Of a stretch of DNA of 64,000 nucleotides, positions 25,944 to 36,961 are shown in pieces. The position numbers and the translations under genes were made by a program. Below the pieces are notes generated by a model. The model made no database searches, was not told the origin of the DNA, and saw only the letters and a list, made by a program, of their open reading frames with translations. The stretch's first letter is position 1; each line of letters begins with the position of its first letter. The DNA comes from Aphrophora alni (Eukaryota > Arthropoda > Insecta > Hemiptera > Aphrophoridae): NCBI GenBank assembly GCA_963513935.1, contig OY740772.1, forward strand, positions 103,869,340-103,933,339, read 5' to 3'.

Positions 25944-26072
25944 AATCATCTTTAACCTCTTTGGCAAATTTATATTTTTAAACATCAGCTGATTACATTC
26001 TATCAGAGTTCATTTATATATATCGGGATGAGGTGGAGTTGTCACATGAAGAAAACTAACTGCAAATTGTAT

Positions 26073-26399
26073 CTAATTGAATGGATCATAAGACGTGAGA
26101 TAAGAATCCAACCTCTCTACGACGACAAATAGAGTTTTTGTAAATGCGGCATTCGAATAGTTACAGAAGCTCCGAGTCTTTGACACGAGTGAGGACACAA
26201 CTTCGAGGCCTGCTAAGACCGGTACATAGAGAGTGGAGGTTTGTAATATATCACAATTACAAGGCTCGTTAGTGTATAGCCGACCTTCAAAAAAGTAGTA
26301 ATATACACAATTTCGAGATTCAGAAAACCTGTGTATGATCTGTTCCAAAGAATTTATTCTACTGGGTATGACCGGTTGATCTCCAATACAATTTAACAT
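26073..26399 (-). other. Unassigned 108-codon frame
   Basis: Open frame in a slightly GC-richer patch between the LINE-bearing repeat and the peptide gene. No recognisable domain, signal peptide or family pattern, and the opposite strand is interrupted. It lies about 400 bp upstream of the first exon of the peptide gene. It could be an eroded transposon or a chance frame. I assign no function. Confidence 0.2.
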
Positions 26400-26799
26400 T
26401 TTTTAGAAAACTTAAGAAACAATCTTTTACATTTGTTTGTAATACATCGAATGATGAGACTGGGCAAATAATGTCACCCATCAACTTATTTGCTTTGAAT
26501 CTTTTATATTCCGAACAAAGTTGATTTAAAGAAATTTTATTTTATAAAGTTAGTAAAATATCCCTTGAATCTTAAAACAATGAATTTTGAATACCTTGAC
26601 TCTCTATCCAGTGTATAATTTAATCATAAATTAGTCAAGGAATAATGAAGTAATTTTAGTTTTTAAATCAATTCTTTTATAAGCTACAATAAAAAAAAGA
26701 TTGAATTCTATTGTTATTAAATATTTCATTGTTTTACGGTTTAGGATAATATTGAAACGAGTTGTACGTCTAATATAGAAAAGAAAAGATGTTGTAACA

Positions 26800-28661
26800 A
26801 TGATGATGTTTGCAAGAATACTTCTTGTGTTCGCGTTGTTTTTTGTATTTTATCTTCCTACTACAGAGTGTAGAAAAATTTGCCAAAACGTTTATGAAAA
26901 AGTAAGTATACTTCTATATTATTAAAAATTAGAAATTAGTTAGTAATAATTTTAAAAAAATGAAAAGTAATTAAGTTAAGTAGTTATCATACCTTAAGTC
27001 AAAAGTAGTTCATTTTTCCTATTAGTAGCTACATCTGTTTCGCCTCAACATAAGGCATCCTCAGGCTTAGCACACGTAAACAAACTAAAAAACACGTTCA
27101 CAACATAAAACTTGTTTTTTATATAAAAACACACACACACACAAAATAGTAAACCGGGTTGGTTCTTGTTCTATTATAAAAATAAAAAAGTTATTTTTTG
27201 CTGATGTGGCCACATCCTACAAATTCTAATGCTCCTGAATGACTGATTATGAGTTCTTCTGACGTTATCTCCTATAACCTTGGACTTGTGTGGTTACCTT
27301 TGATTATCTATTGTGTATATAGTATCATAGATACAGTTGGAAGCGAAATGTTGTTTGTCATTCAGAAGGGAATCCGAGTCTTTTTTCCATTTTTTATAAA
27401 TAGCATACTCCTCCAGGATGTTCATTGTTCTTCCCTTCTTTACTACGTGTAATATTTGTAGATTGTTTTCGATATTGCTGTAAGTGTGGTTGCTGTTCAA
27501 CATATGTTGAGGTAATGTTGATGGTGTTATTGTGAGGTAGGTGTTCCTTGTACAGTGTTTTGAATGTTCTTCATGTCTGTCCTATGTATATCTTATCGCA
27601 ATCATTACAAGTCATTCAGTATACACCGCTGTGAGTGTGTAAGGGTCCTGTGTTTGGTATACCGAATGACTTGTAATGACTGCGATAAGATATACATAAA
27701 AAAGTGTCCATCTTGATTTAATACTGTTTAATCTTGATTTTGCCGAAAAAGATTGCCTGGGAGGCTACCAATAAAAAATATTGTCTTACTTTACTGTACC
27801 AACTTTGAAATACTAAAAATATTTCCAATCGATTACTTAATATAATCCTGGGAAATCCCTTAATTGATGTTTCTCTTCATCTATACCATTACGCACCATA
27901 AAATAATCTTTGTTCTTAACAGAAGCACGGCGTACACAATATATGGATGTTTATTTTATTGAGATGTCAGAAGAGGCAGTCTTGTCCCCTGATTAGTAGA
28001 AAATTATAGCTGATACTTTTTTAACGTACATTATTTATTCCAAACAATTCAAATTCAATAATTGGTTTATACTTCAATTTGTTTTCTATTGCATCTAAGA
28101 AGTTTTGACGATAGAATGTTTCAAGTTTTTATTTTCGATTGAAATAAGAGAATGTTTTGATTTACAGATGATTTGAATACCCTTCTTTGCCAGCCCTGCT
28201 CAGCTGCAGTCTCTTTCCCTTGTAATCCCATATAAGATAACCTTGTAGCATTATATTATATTTTAAAATTTTTGTTCTGATTGATATTTTGTATAATTGT
28301 ACGACACAAGTTGTTGTTGTTAGCTGTAGATCAGAGTGAGGATCTATACTGAACCAGGATAATAAATTTGGTATTAAGCTTTGGAATCGGTTGTCGGATT
28401 GCCTCATTAGGAATAAACTAGAAATAGTAGTTACGTGAAAGTGTAATTAATGGCTGGATTTTTTTGATTTCAATTATATTAAACAATTATATTATTCTAT
28501 CTTTAGAAGTAAAATATTAAATAATGTAAAACGCTTTTTTTTTTTCACAGTGTGCTAACTACCCAGAAAGAATGAAATGTTGCCCAGGTTTGGCATGTGA
28601 TACACAGATTTACAGATTTAAGTATTGCACTAGACCTGGCAATGTACAAATTGTAATTTAA
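26800..28661 (+). CDS. Two-exon gene for a secreted ICK (knottin) cysteine-rich peptide
   Basis: Exon 1 is 26800-26901 (34 codons), the intron 26902-28550 (GTAAGT donor; long pyrimidine tract and CACAG acceptor; phase 0), and exon 2 28551-28661 (36 codons plus TAA). The predicted precursor is 70 residues. A hydrophobic signal peptide covers about residues 1-24, with likely cleavage just before an Arg-Lys pair. The mature part of about 46 residues has six cysteines in the order C-x6-C-x8-CC-x4-C-x9-C, the inhibitor-cystine-knot framework of arthropod toxins, antimicrobial peptides and some neuropeptide-like factors. The first cysteine is in exon 1, the other five in exon 2. Three ATGs in tandem open the frame; the first was chosen. 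Two AATAAA signals follow the stop by about 20 bp. The intron holds a PLE fragment and the arm border. Function (venom/saliva, defence or signalling) is not decidable from sequence. The secreted ICK assignment is strong by pattern, but no homologue search was possible. Confidence 0.85.
27037..27064 (-). ncRNA. Best hammerhead-like core in the window (PLE terminal repeat)
   Basis: The minus strand reads ctgagga, then a GCCT-loop-AGGC hairpin, then gaaac. All invariant core positions of a hammerhead are met; position 7 (G here) is tolerant in known ribozymes. It lies about 230 bp from the GIY-YIG part of a PLE on the same strand, inside the intron of the peptide gene. Helices I and III were not modelled, so self-cleavage is unproven. 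Confidence 0.55.
27294..27700 (-). pseudogene. Penelope-like element: GIY-YIG endonuclease fragment
   Basis: The minus-strand translation starts with a C-x2-C-D-K-I-Y-I-G-Q-T block (about 27620-27580). This is the N-terminal CC motif and 'YIGQT' start of the PLE GIY-YIG nuclease. A stop (TGA at about 27577) follows, then RTFKTLYKEH. It then continues into a frame of 69 codons with HTYSNIENNLQILHVVKKG and NILEEYAIYKKW, the usual C-terminal half of this domain. It is interrupted by a stop and a frame change, and so is dead. The element lies antisense in the intron of the peptide gene and is close to the inner border of the right arm (27.72 kb). It may have taken part in forming that border. Confidence 0.85.
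27583..27698. repeat. Inverted repeat of the PLE YIG-coding segment, 42-bp arms
   Basis: 27583-27624 and 27657-27698 are near-perfect reverse complements (two or three mismatches), with a 32-bp loop. The arms encode the C-x2-C-D-K-I-Y-I segment of the PLE endonuclease. A piece of a second PLE, or of the same one, is therefore joined head-to-head. The palindrome border follows within about 20 bp. Confidence 0.85.
28162..28407 (-). other. 81-codon open frame, mirror of 21310-21555
   Basis: Antisense within the intron of the peptide gene, about 145 bp before its exon 2. It is identical to the left-arm copy over all 246 bp by eye. No domain is recognised. See the left-arm entry for interpretation. 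Confidence 0.4.
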
Positions 28662-28679
28662 AGTACAGAAACTTAAATG

Positions 28680-28689
28680 AATAAATAAA
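28680..28689 (+). promoter_or_regulatory. Tandem AATAAA polyadenylation signals of the ICK peptide gene
   Basis: Two overlapping AATAAA hexamers begin 19 bp after the stop codon at 28659-28661. The mirror copy behind the left exon is identical. The 3' UTR is therefore probably only about 40-50 nt. Confidence 0.7.
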
Positions 28690-28966
28690 TATGACACTAT
28701 CTATGTTGCATTTCTTTTCTTATTTTTAAAATGTTTTTAGATTGTAATTATGTACTTGAAATATAACAATGTACTTTAAGTGTAATAATGAATGTACAAT
28801 TACCCGAACAAACGCTTTCTTTAAAGATTTCCTAAGCTTTCTTATTATGTTACTTTGTTTTACGTCAGACTATCTACCCACAAAGTAAAACTATAGTGTG
28901 ACTTATTGTTTTAGAAAAACTACATTTATTGTGAAAGCTAGTCGCTCTTTGAATGTTTATATTTAC

Positions 28967-29312
28967 TATGAACAATAGATCTAGGTCTTTGGATGATTGA
29001 ATAATTCATTCTTGTAAATCTAAACGGCCAATCATGCGACGTGAGTTACAACTATGAACAATAGATCTAGGTCTTTGGGTGTTTGAATAACTCATTCAGG
29101 TAAATCTAAACGGCCTATCATGCGACGTGAGTTACAACTATGAACAATAGAACTAGGTCTTTGGATGTTTGAATAACTCATTCTTGTAAATCTAAACGGC
29201 CTATCATGCGACGTGAGTTACAACTATGAACAATAGATCTAGTTCTTTGGATGTTTTAATAACTTATTCTTGTAAATCTAATCGGCCTATCATGCGACGT
29301 GAGTTACAACAA
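28967..29312. repeat. 86-bp satellite, four units (right arm)
   Basis: Four tandem units of the same 86-bp satellite as 18958-20766, in reverse orientation, at the mirror position. The length of 346 bp is 4.0 units. It gives the probable short ancestral state of the 21-unit array on the left. Confidence 0.96.
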
Positions 29313-32300
29313 TATCTACTGTACACTTGAATAAGTATAGGAAGAAACTATAAAAGGAAATACTGTATTTTTGGTTTATTTCTTACGTGATTGTGATAAC
29401 CTATTCATCGTGACCACATTTGTAGTAAATAATATATAAACGTATATAACTCTTGCTATGTTGACTTCCATAACTGAAAAACAAGACTTTACTCTCATCA
29501 CTGATAGGGCTCCGTGGCGGGTGACCCATTTCGTAGGTAACATAAGGGACCCAACAATCATTTAACCAGTATTTTATTATAATTAGTATTATTACTATTA
29601 TACATGAAAGTTACCTTAGTAACTGTAATGTACACTTTAATTTATTTGTAACCCCATGAAACTTCAATAAGCCTTACTACAAGTAAATACATACAAATTA
29701 GTTAATGAAAAAGTGTAGACGGATTTTAATATTACATTTATTATGTGAGCATGTTTTGGCCATTTCTTGTACATTTTTATTTTTATTTTTTTGTAAGTCA
29801 AAAATTGGGCGTAGTTGCCAAAAGTTTTTTTTTTTTTTTTTTTCAAAATCGGATATACATTTTGATCAATTTTTTGTTGTTATCATACAAGGATCCAAAT
29901 AAAAGGCATTGATCACTGTCGCTCAAAAAATTCCGATTCATGAGTAACCTGTAAAAAACAAAGAACAAAATATGTTATAAGATATTTAACTTCACAAAAT
30001 CTGATTGATCTCTGATATCTCACAAATTTTAGTGAAATATATAAGATATATAACTCAAAACTCTGTTGAATATCGTCAGTAAAATTATACGAGCCTCTAT
30101 GCTTTCGTAGTTTACAAAGAATTATAAAATGGGTCAAAGAATTAATGTCTAATATTGCGCTGAAATATCCGATTTAAGGTATCTTTTTTAAATCAAAAAT
30201 TTGGTTTTAGAAATATCTGTCTGTCGTATGTACAGTCACAAAACTATTAGACAAATATGTACATATTTGGGATATTAGCTATTTATACCGAGACAATTTT
30301 GTAAATAATTATTCATTAACTCACGTTTAGGGGGTAATAAAACCTCACGATTTTGATTTTCTTAAAAATGGGCCTTAGCTATTTCGATAATTAGAAATAA
30401 AAATAGCTTCATAATCAAAACATATCTTAAAAAATGCAGATAGACTTAAAAGCGTTACCGATTTCGTTGAAATTTTAATGAAATATGAAAATTAATGACT
30501 GAAACCAAGCAGCCTATTATTTCTATTAATATATCTGTTTGTGATTTTTAATTTATTGAAAGAAGTAATTGTTCATATTATTGATAAAGTTTATTCCAAC
30601 ATTTGTCAATGTTTGTGTAGACAACAGTAGGCTATTACTCGACGTTTCAAGAATTTGTATCAACGCTCGTAATCAAGTGAAAATCCTACGACATGAGAAA
30701 CATGTTGGAAGTAGTAACCTAAGAGAGCAACCTACAGCTAAACCTAAGTTTGATCTGTCAACTATAACTATATAAACACGTGATTAGGAAAACCAAGAAA
30801 ATAAAAAGGGAGTTCCAATGGGGTAATTTACCTAACCGTTTTATAGGGTGAACCTTTTGTCCCCTCTGTTAAGACTTAACGACTGCTGACCTCGTAGCCA
30901 CTTTTTGCAGCTAATACTAAGCGACTATTGTTCTTGGTTTTTCACAAGTAGTGAAAATTAGTAAAATTTATTACGGTTGAAGAATAATTTATAGACAAAC
31001 AAAATGAACTTTGATCACCGTCATTAAAAACTAGAATACGACTATTTAATCAAATACAATTTACGATGTGTCCGTGTTTAGGGCACAAAAAAATTAGTCT
31101 ATGGCTTCGTAGACCCCATTCACTTTTTAATTTCAACTATATTAATTTTTATTTTATTTATTTGAGGTTGGATTTAAGTAACAGAACTTAGGAAATACTA
31201 GAAGCATTATTTACCAAATCGTAACATAATTTAACGACTTGTTAAATGCTAATATAAAGGCCACATAGTTGTGAATGTAGAAGTCATAGTTTGATCTTTA
31301 CGAACAGTAAAATGAGAAACAATAACATTAATACAATAAATAAGTGTAATAATAAATCAAGTAATAACGAGAATCATAAGATTATATTCAGTAGTATTTT
31401 CTTTAAAATAAATTATTTAAAATTGTAATACTTAAATCGGAAACCGAAATTTTTTTAATCATTTATAGAACATTAGTTGACGAAGCAAATAAATTAAAGT
31501 CGAAATGATCTCTAAGTACAGAATGGTTTTTGAGAACAAGTGTTCCTGAGAATTAATTGTTTTAAACGTGTCAAATCTGTGATCTATATTCACTTCTTTT
31601 ATAAAAGTCATTACCATCTCCAAGACATTGTCAGAATAGAAATAAATGTTCTTCAACTAACAACTCCTTTTACTTTCCCCCCCTTTATTCTTTAAAAACC
31701 ACTTGATCTTAATCCATAGTAAAAGAAGGAAGATGACAAAATAAAAAGTCTTGGTCAACTAATACCCTATTAGTGTGACTGTCGAAACAGAACAAGAGAG
31801 ACTATTTAGTTTAAAACGTGGTGTTTAAGGTGTAGATACAGTTAGATCCTTGGAAATTGTTAACCCCGTAATCACTAGAAGTGAATTATCCCGAAGGATT
31901 ACGTAGTATATAGAGTGATGGTTCAAATTTTTATTTTGGATTCGTAAACATAAATATACTCTTTAAGGTATCCTGAAAGCTGAAAAAATTGATTTTTGAA
32001 ATGATGTACGTCTGTTGTATGTATATTGCCAATATTAGTGGATCGATCTTAATAAAAATTTGGTAAATTTGCTTGTTTTTGCATTATTCTGGAGGTTTTT
32101 AAAAACAAATTTATTGGATACAATGGATTGTAAACATTATTGCTATAATTTATTCCTTGTTTGCTATTAGCCTATTTGTGTTTCTAAAAAAGTCGATGTT
32201 TGAATGAACTTTCCTAATCAAGTGAAAAGGTTAGAACATGTTGGAAGTAGTAACCAAAGAAAGGAAAACACCTCAACCCATATATGTAATTCATAAGTTA

Positions 32301-33755
32301 TTCATAAGTTCCTAGTTCTTAAATTTTTTTTTTCAAAAATCTATAACATTTATTTGTTAACTATATAGATAATGGTTTTATTCAAATGAAAAAACTTACT
32401 GTATTTACACCTGCAAGTAAAAACAAACCTTAACCTAAAAGCCGTTCATTGATATCTGAAATTCTAAACCGATTGTTTAAACTACATAAATCAACATATT
32501 CTCTTCTTGATAAAGGCTTACCTGAGAATCCAATTAACAAACCAAATTTAGAAAAGTATAATCATTTTTTTAGTCAAGCCTTTCGAGGATTATCTTAAAT
32601 TTACAACTGAATATACTCTTGAATAACACAAATTAAATAATATAATTATTTTAAACTGCTTGGAAGGTTATTTGTAATTTCATAGAAGCCATAAATATTA
32701 GTTATTATATTATAGAAACCCCTCGTGTTACTAAAACAAAAATGTCAAAATTAAAAGAATATTTTGTCACAATCTCAATAATCAAGTTTCGAATACAATA
32801 TAGTAAAATTCTAAGTTAAAATTTCAATATTGCAATCTTCTCCGTTGTTGAACTTAAAAATATTTTTCTCTTCTTTTAATATTAGTTTTAAGTTAAACTT
32901 CTTGAAAGGGACTGTTAATGATAAATCTTACACTATAGAAGGCAAAATTAACTGCAAACTACACACTGTAATATACCAATTTCTGAGTAATCACTGACTG
33001 ATAAAAATATAGAGGACTCCAATATTGTCTAAAATATTATCGTATATAATCTAACCCTATACGAATAATAATGACTAACCATAGTTTGGGTATTGTCCAA
33101 ACAAACAAAAGCAGACCAAACTCTTTAAATGCAATGGAACAAGGAAAAATTCCAATAATTGTTTTAATTCAACAGGCGTACAATAAGTTCATAATTTTTA
33201 AAACAAATAATATAATAAATAAAATTTAAGAAAATGTGACTTTCTTAAAGTAAAAATGTTAATTCTTTTTGTCTCATACTATAAATAAATCATTTTAAAT
33301 CTCTTTGGCAAATTGTTATTGTTTAACATCAGCTGATTACATTTTATCAGAGTTCATTTATTTTATTTTTTCATAAATTTAAATCTTTATTTTGCTACGA
33401 ATAAGTTTGTAAAATACTATATATTACCTAAACATTCTGTATACTATTTTGTTGATTTTTCTATGATTTATATATACAAGAATATTAATTTGTTACAAAT
33501 ATTTGCTGAAATTAAAAATTTCCTAACGTAGTTTAACACTAAATAGCCTAATATAAATAAAATATTTTTTTGTTCAACTGTACATAATCTTTAAGGTAAG
33601 TCTGTTCACTTAAAGAAAGAAGATTAGAATTGTCATTGACATTGAAATAATTGAAGAATGATGTTTAGAGGAGGTAGAAACAGAGGAAAGCTCTCAACCA
33701 CAACAGGAGGTAATAAATTGGAATAAAATTGGATTTCCTGTAAGACATCAAATTG

Positions 33756-33786
<31 letters not shown>
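33756..33786 (+). repeat. A31 homopolymer tract
   Basis: 31 consecutive A near the outer end of the right arm. The mirror place in the left arm (about 15300) has no such run, so it arose, or was inserted as a retroposon tail, after the duplication. No gene-like sequence directly upstream was recognised. Confidence 0.8.
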
Positions 33787-33787
<1 letters not shown>

Positions 33788-34398
33788 ACCTCACCTGAAG
33801 TAACTCATCATATGTCCAATGAGATATATCTGTATGATGGTGGCAATTTTATATAATTGTTATAATAAAAATAATTACTATAATATAATAATAACAATAA
33901 GTCACCAATTATATAAACAGTCCAAAAATATTTGCACAAATTTTCTCACACCAATACCTTAAAACTTAACAAAAACCGTCTAAAAATGTTTTGATTCGCG
34001 ATTTTGTACACATGTTTAGTTGATTAAGGTAGGTACTGATTTTACTAAAATTTCAACAAAATCTGTAGACGCGATTATGATAAAAGACGTCTTTTATAAC
34101 AGCTTTAACTCTTGATTTAAAAAAAAATTAACCCATAACTCACGAACGATGTTTTTGAAGAGTGCTCCTTGGTCCTCCGTCTATACGAGAACAATTTTAT
34201 CTAAATCGTTGGAGTTGATTTTGGAAAAAAATAAATATTGATCTAAATTTTTTCTTATGGATTTTTTTACATATGAAAATATTTTTTAAAAAGCGACCAC
34301 GGTTCCTTTTTAATTTTTAATTGACAATAAACAAGTGACGATTTGAAGACTTATTTGTGATTAGTTTCTTATAGTTTTAGAACTGTTTTTGTGAGAAA

Positions 34399-34780
34399 AT
34401 GTGTGCAATGTTTTTGCACCATTTATTTTATATTGTGAACTTCCATGCTATTCTGATACAAATAAAAAACATTGGATCCAAAGCCAGCTATGATGAGATT
34501 ATTATTGATTCACTAATAAGTGTAATAATAGTTAGAATTTATATCATCTTAATAAATTACAGCGCAGTTAAACACCAATCACAAACCGAACCCGCCCAAC
34601 TAGGCATCACGTAATCGAGTGATATTACATCTCGGCCGGCAATTAGCCACGAAAGTCCTACAACGTATCGGTATCCCAGCAATTATTAATGAGCCATTGA
34701 TAAGAGCATAAAGCAAAAAACTGAAATGAAATCGGAAAAACACAATATGTCACTTGATTATTGGGAGATAACACACTGGA
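34399..34780. other. Outside the right arm; no gene recognised
   Basis: A 71-codon hydrophobic frame (34399-34614) has no recognisable domain or signal-peptide-like start followed by a mature region. Nothing else is supported up to the 81-bp array. Confidence 0.4.
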
Positions 34781-35265
34781 TTAAAGGTTCCTTGGATCAG
34801 TATCCGTAACTCTTTCACTTGTTCAAGAATCGAAGGAAACCCAACAGTTCCATACTATCCATTAAAGGTTCCTTGGATTAGTGACCGTAACTCTTTCAGT
34901 TGTTCAAGAATCGAAGGAAACCTAACAGTTCCATACTATCCATTTAAGGTTCCTTGGATTAGTGTCCGTAACTCTTTCACTTGTTCAAGAAGCGAAGGAA
35001 ACCTAACAGTTCCATACTATCCATTAAAGGTTCCTTGGATTAGTGTCCGTAACTCTTTCAGTTGTTCAATAATCGAAGGAAACCTAACAGTTCCATACTA
35101 TCCATTAAAGGTTCCTTGGATTAGTGTCCGTAACTCTTTCAGTTGTTCAAGAATCGAAGGAAACCTAACAGTTCCATACTATCCATTAAAGGTTCCTTGG
35201 ATTAGTGTCCGTAACTCTTTCACTTGTTCAAGAAGCGAAGGAAACTTATCAGTTCCATACTATCC
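34780..35265. repeat. 81-bp tandem repeat, six units
   Basis: Unit starts fall at about 34781, 34862, 34943, 35024, 35105 and 35186 ('ttaaaggttccttggatta' landmark). The units are about 95% identical. They contain a short internal inverted motif (ggttcctt / aaggaaacc). The period is a multiple of three, but stops occur in all frames within a unit or two, so coding is not supported. Confidence 0.95.
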
Positions 35266-35279
35266 AACTACACCAGTGA

Positions 35280-35800
35280 AACCTTAAGATATTATATCTC
35301 AGGTAGTTACAATTTCAAATAAAACAACTACATTTAAAAATGTAAGTTTTTATTTACTATCTGTTTCCATGTGTATATTCGATTCGGTAATCTAAAAATG
35401 ATATATAAATATTTTTGCTAGTACTAAATTACAAAATAAAATCTTTATTTTTTAATACCTAATTATCATAATGTACTTACTGGTGTCCCATGAAGAGGTC
35501 ACTGTTTTTTAATCAATATGCCTGACATATGGGATACTCTATAAACTTGATACTTTACAATTTTGTTATATAGATAAGTAAAGCGTATCCTCGATTTTTT
35601 TAAATGGTAAATCAATACAATAAGGTGGAATAACAGAATAAACTTTAATCTTCTAAATAGAACCACTGTCTACCACAATGTAATGCCATTAAAATGTACA
35701 TTACCATTTGTTCAATATCGATCAGCTGATATTTTGTTAACATAAACAAAATATACACTAAAATAGGTAGGTGTGGTCTATCAATTTGTGTGTGATATCT
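35280..35800. other. AT-rich intergenic DNA, no gene recognised
   Basis: No structure was found between the 81-bp array and the Tc1-like relic. Confidence 0.5.
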
Positions 35801-35804
35801 ATCC

Positions 35805-36178
35805 TCGAAATAATTAATTTTTCAATAGAACAAAAAGTGAAATGTTGGGCTATTCCTTTTGAAAATGAATACGAAGCGATTAGGTGTTTTCAAAGAACCT
35901 ACCGAAATGTGATTCCTTCATTTCTATCAAAGAAAATCAAGAGCTTTGATGCGTTACTTGACTGAAATCTCCAAACAGACCTAACTCACTTATTAAAGTT
36001 GCATCCGCTACTGGTATACCAGTTGGTATACCAGTCGGTATTTAAATTTTTGCCAAGAAAAACAAAATAATTTTTTATAAAGCACATTTAATTCACGGAA
36101 AGCTGGAGGATGACCCAGATAGACGAGTAGAATTTTATTCGAGGGTAATTGAAAAGCTTGAGGAATATCAGTTTTAAG
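35805..36178 (+). pseudogene. Tc1-like transposase relic (HTH plus start of DDE domain)
   Basis: About 35815-35960 encodes FSIEQKVKCW...CFQRTYRNVIP, which resembles the N-terminal helix-turn-helix (DUF4817-type) of insect Tc1-like transposases. After a gap and a frame change, about 36090-36175 encodes DDPDRRVEFYSRVIEKLEE, the conserved 'D(D/F)DRRxxFxE' helix before the first catalytic Asp. The middle and the catalytic triad are missing. A short duplicated block (accagttggtataccagt) lies at about 36018-36040. The relic is dead. Confidence 0.6.
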
Positions 36179-36725
36179 ATCCCCTGAAACAAAAAAAAAG
36201 TGTATAATACCTAGTTTTAATTATTTTAATGAAGTTGACGCTATTAAAATCGTGAAGAGATATAAGTAGAAATTTAATAAAAGTACATTCTGTTAAATTT
36301 GTTATAGAATTGTTATCACGATAATACACAATTATTAATTCCACTGAAAAAAAATAAAAAATAAAAGAGAGAGAGTGAAGAAGTGATAACTATCATATGA
36401 GGAACAAGTCTATATTATGGCTTGAATTGCGTCTCAGTTTTAAAATGCAACAATGAATTACTGATACTGGTTATCATAATTTAGACCAATTAATCACAAA
36501 TAAGAGCGATTTTATAACGGCTGTGAGACAAGTAAATGCAAGTAGAATCAACATAACCTAAAACTATAACGTTTGCAAGCGTTGGTGGAAAACTACTTTC
36601 TTGTGATTTTGCACACGTGTTCTTCACTTTCACTTAAATTTGAAATCGTAACAGCTGATTTTGAGAAGTTACTATTTTATAAGGATTTTTTCTTTTATAC
36701 CAATATACTCACATCCCGGCTTTTT

Positions 36726-36961
<236 letters not shown>

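Larger units (their letters stand above)
23340..26030 (+). repeat. Third copy of the outer-arm repeat, split by a LINE
   Basis: 23340-23787 plus 25944-26020 align in direct orientation with 32815-33375 of the right arm, and in reverse with about 15340-15650 of the left arm. Landmarks are 'tcaatattgcaatcttctc', 'acactgtaatataccaattt' and 'tttggcaaat...aacatcagctgattaca'. The copy is interrupted at 23788-25932 by the LINE. Part of the palindrome-arm sequence is therefore itself a dispersed repeat, present three times in the window. Confidence 0.8.
27715..34270. repeat. Right arm of the large inverted duplication
   Basis: Reverse complement of 14830-21990 (see there for anchors). It contains exon 2 of the peptide gene, four satellite units, the mirror copies of several short frames, an A tract at 33756-33786 and about 550 bp (33.12-33.69 kb) absent from the left arm. 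Within the arm, 30.57-30.78 and 32.16-32.28 kb are themselves diverged direct repeats of one another ('gttggaagtagtaacc' block), as are their mirror images at 17.52 and 16.05 kb. Confidence 0.9.
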
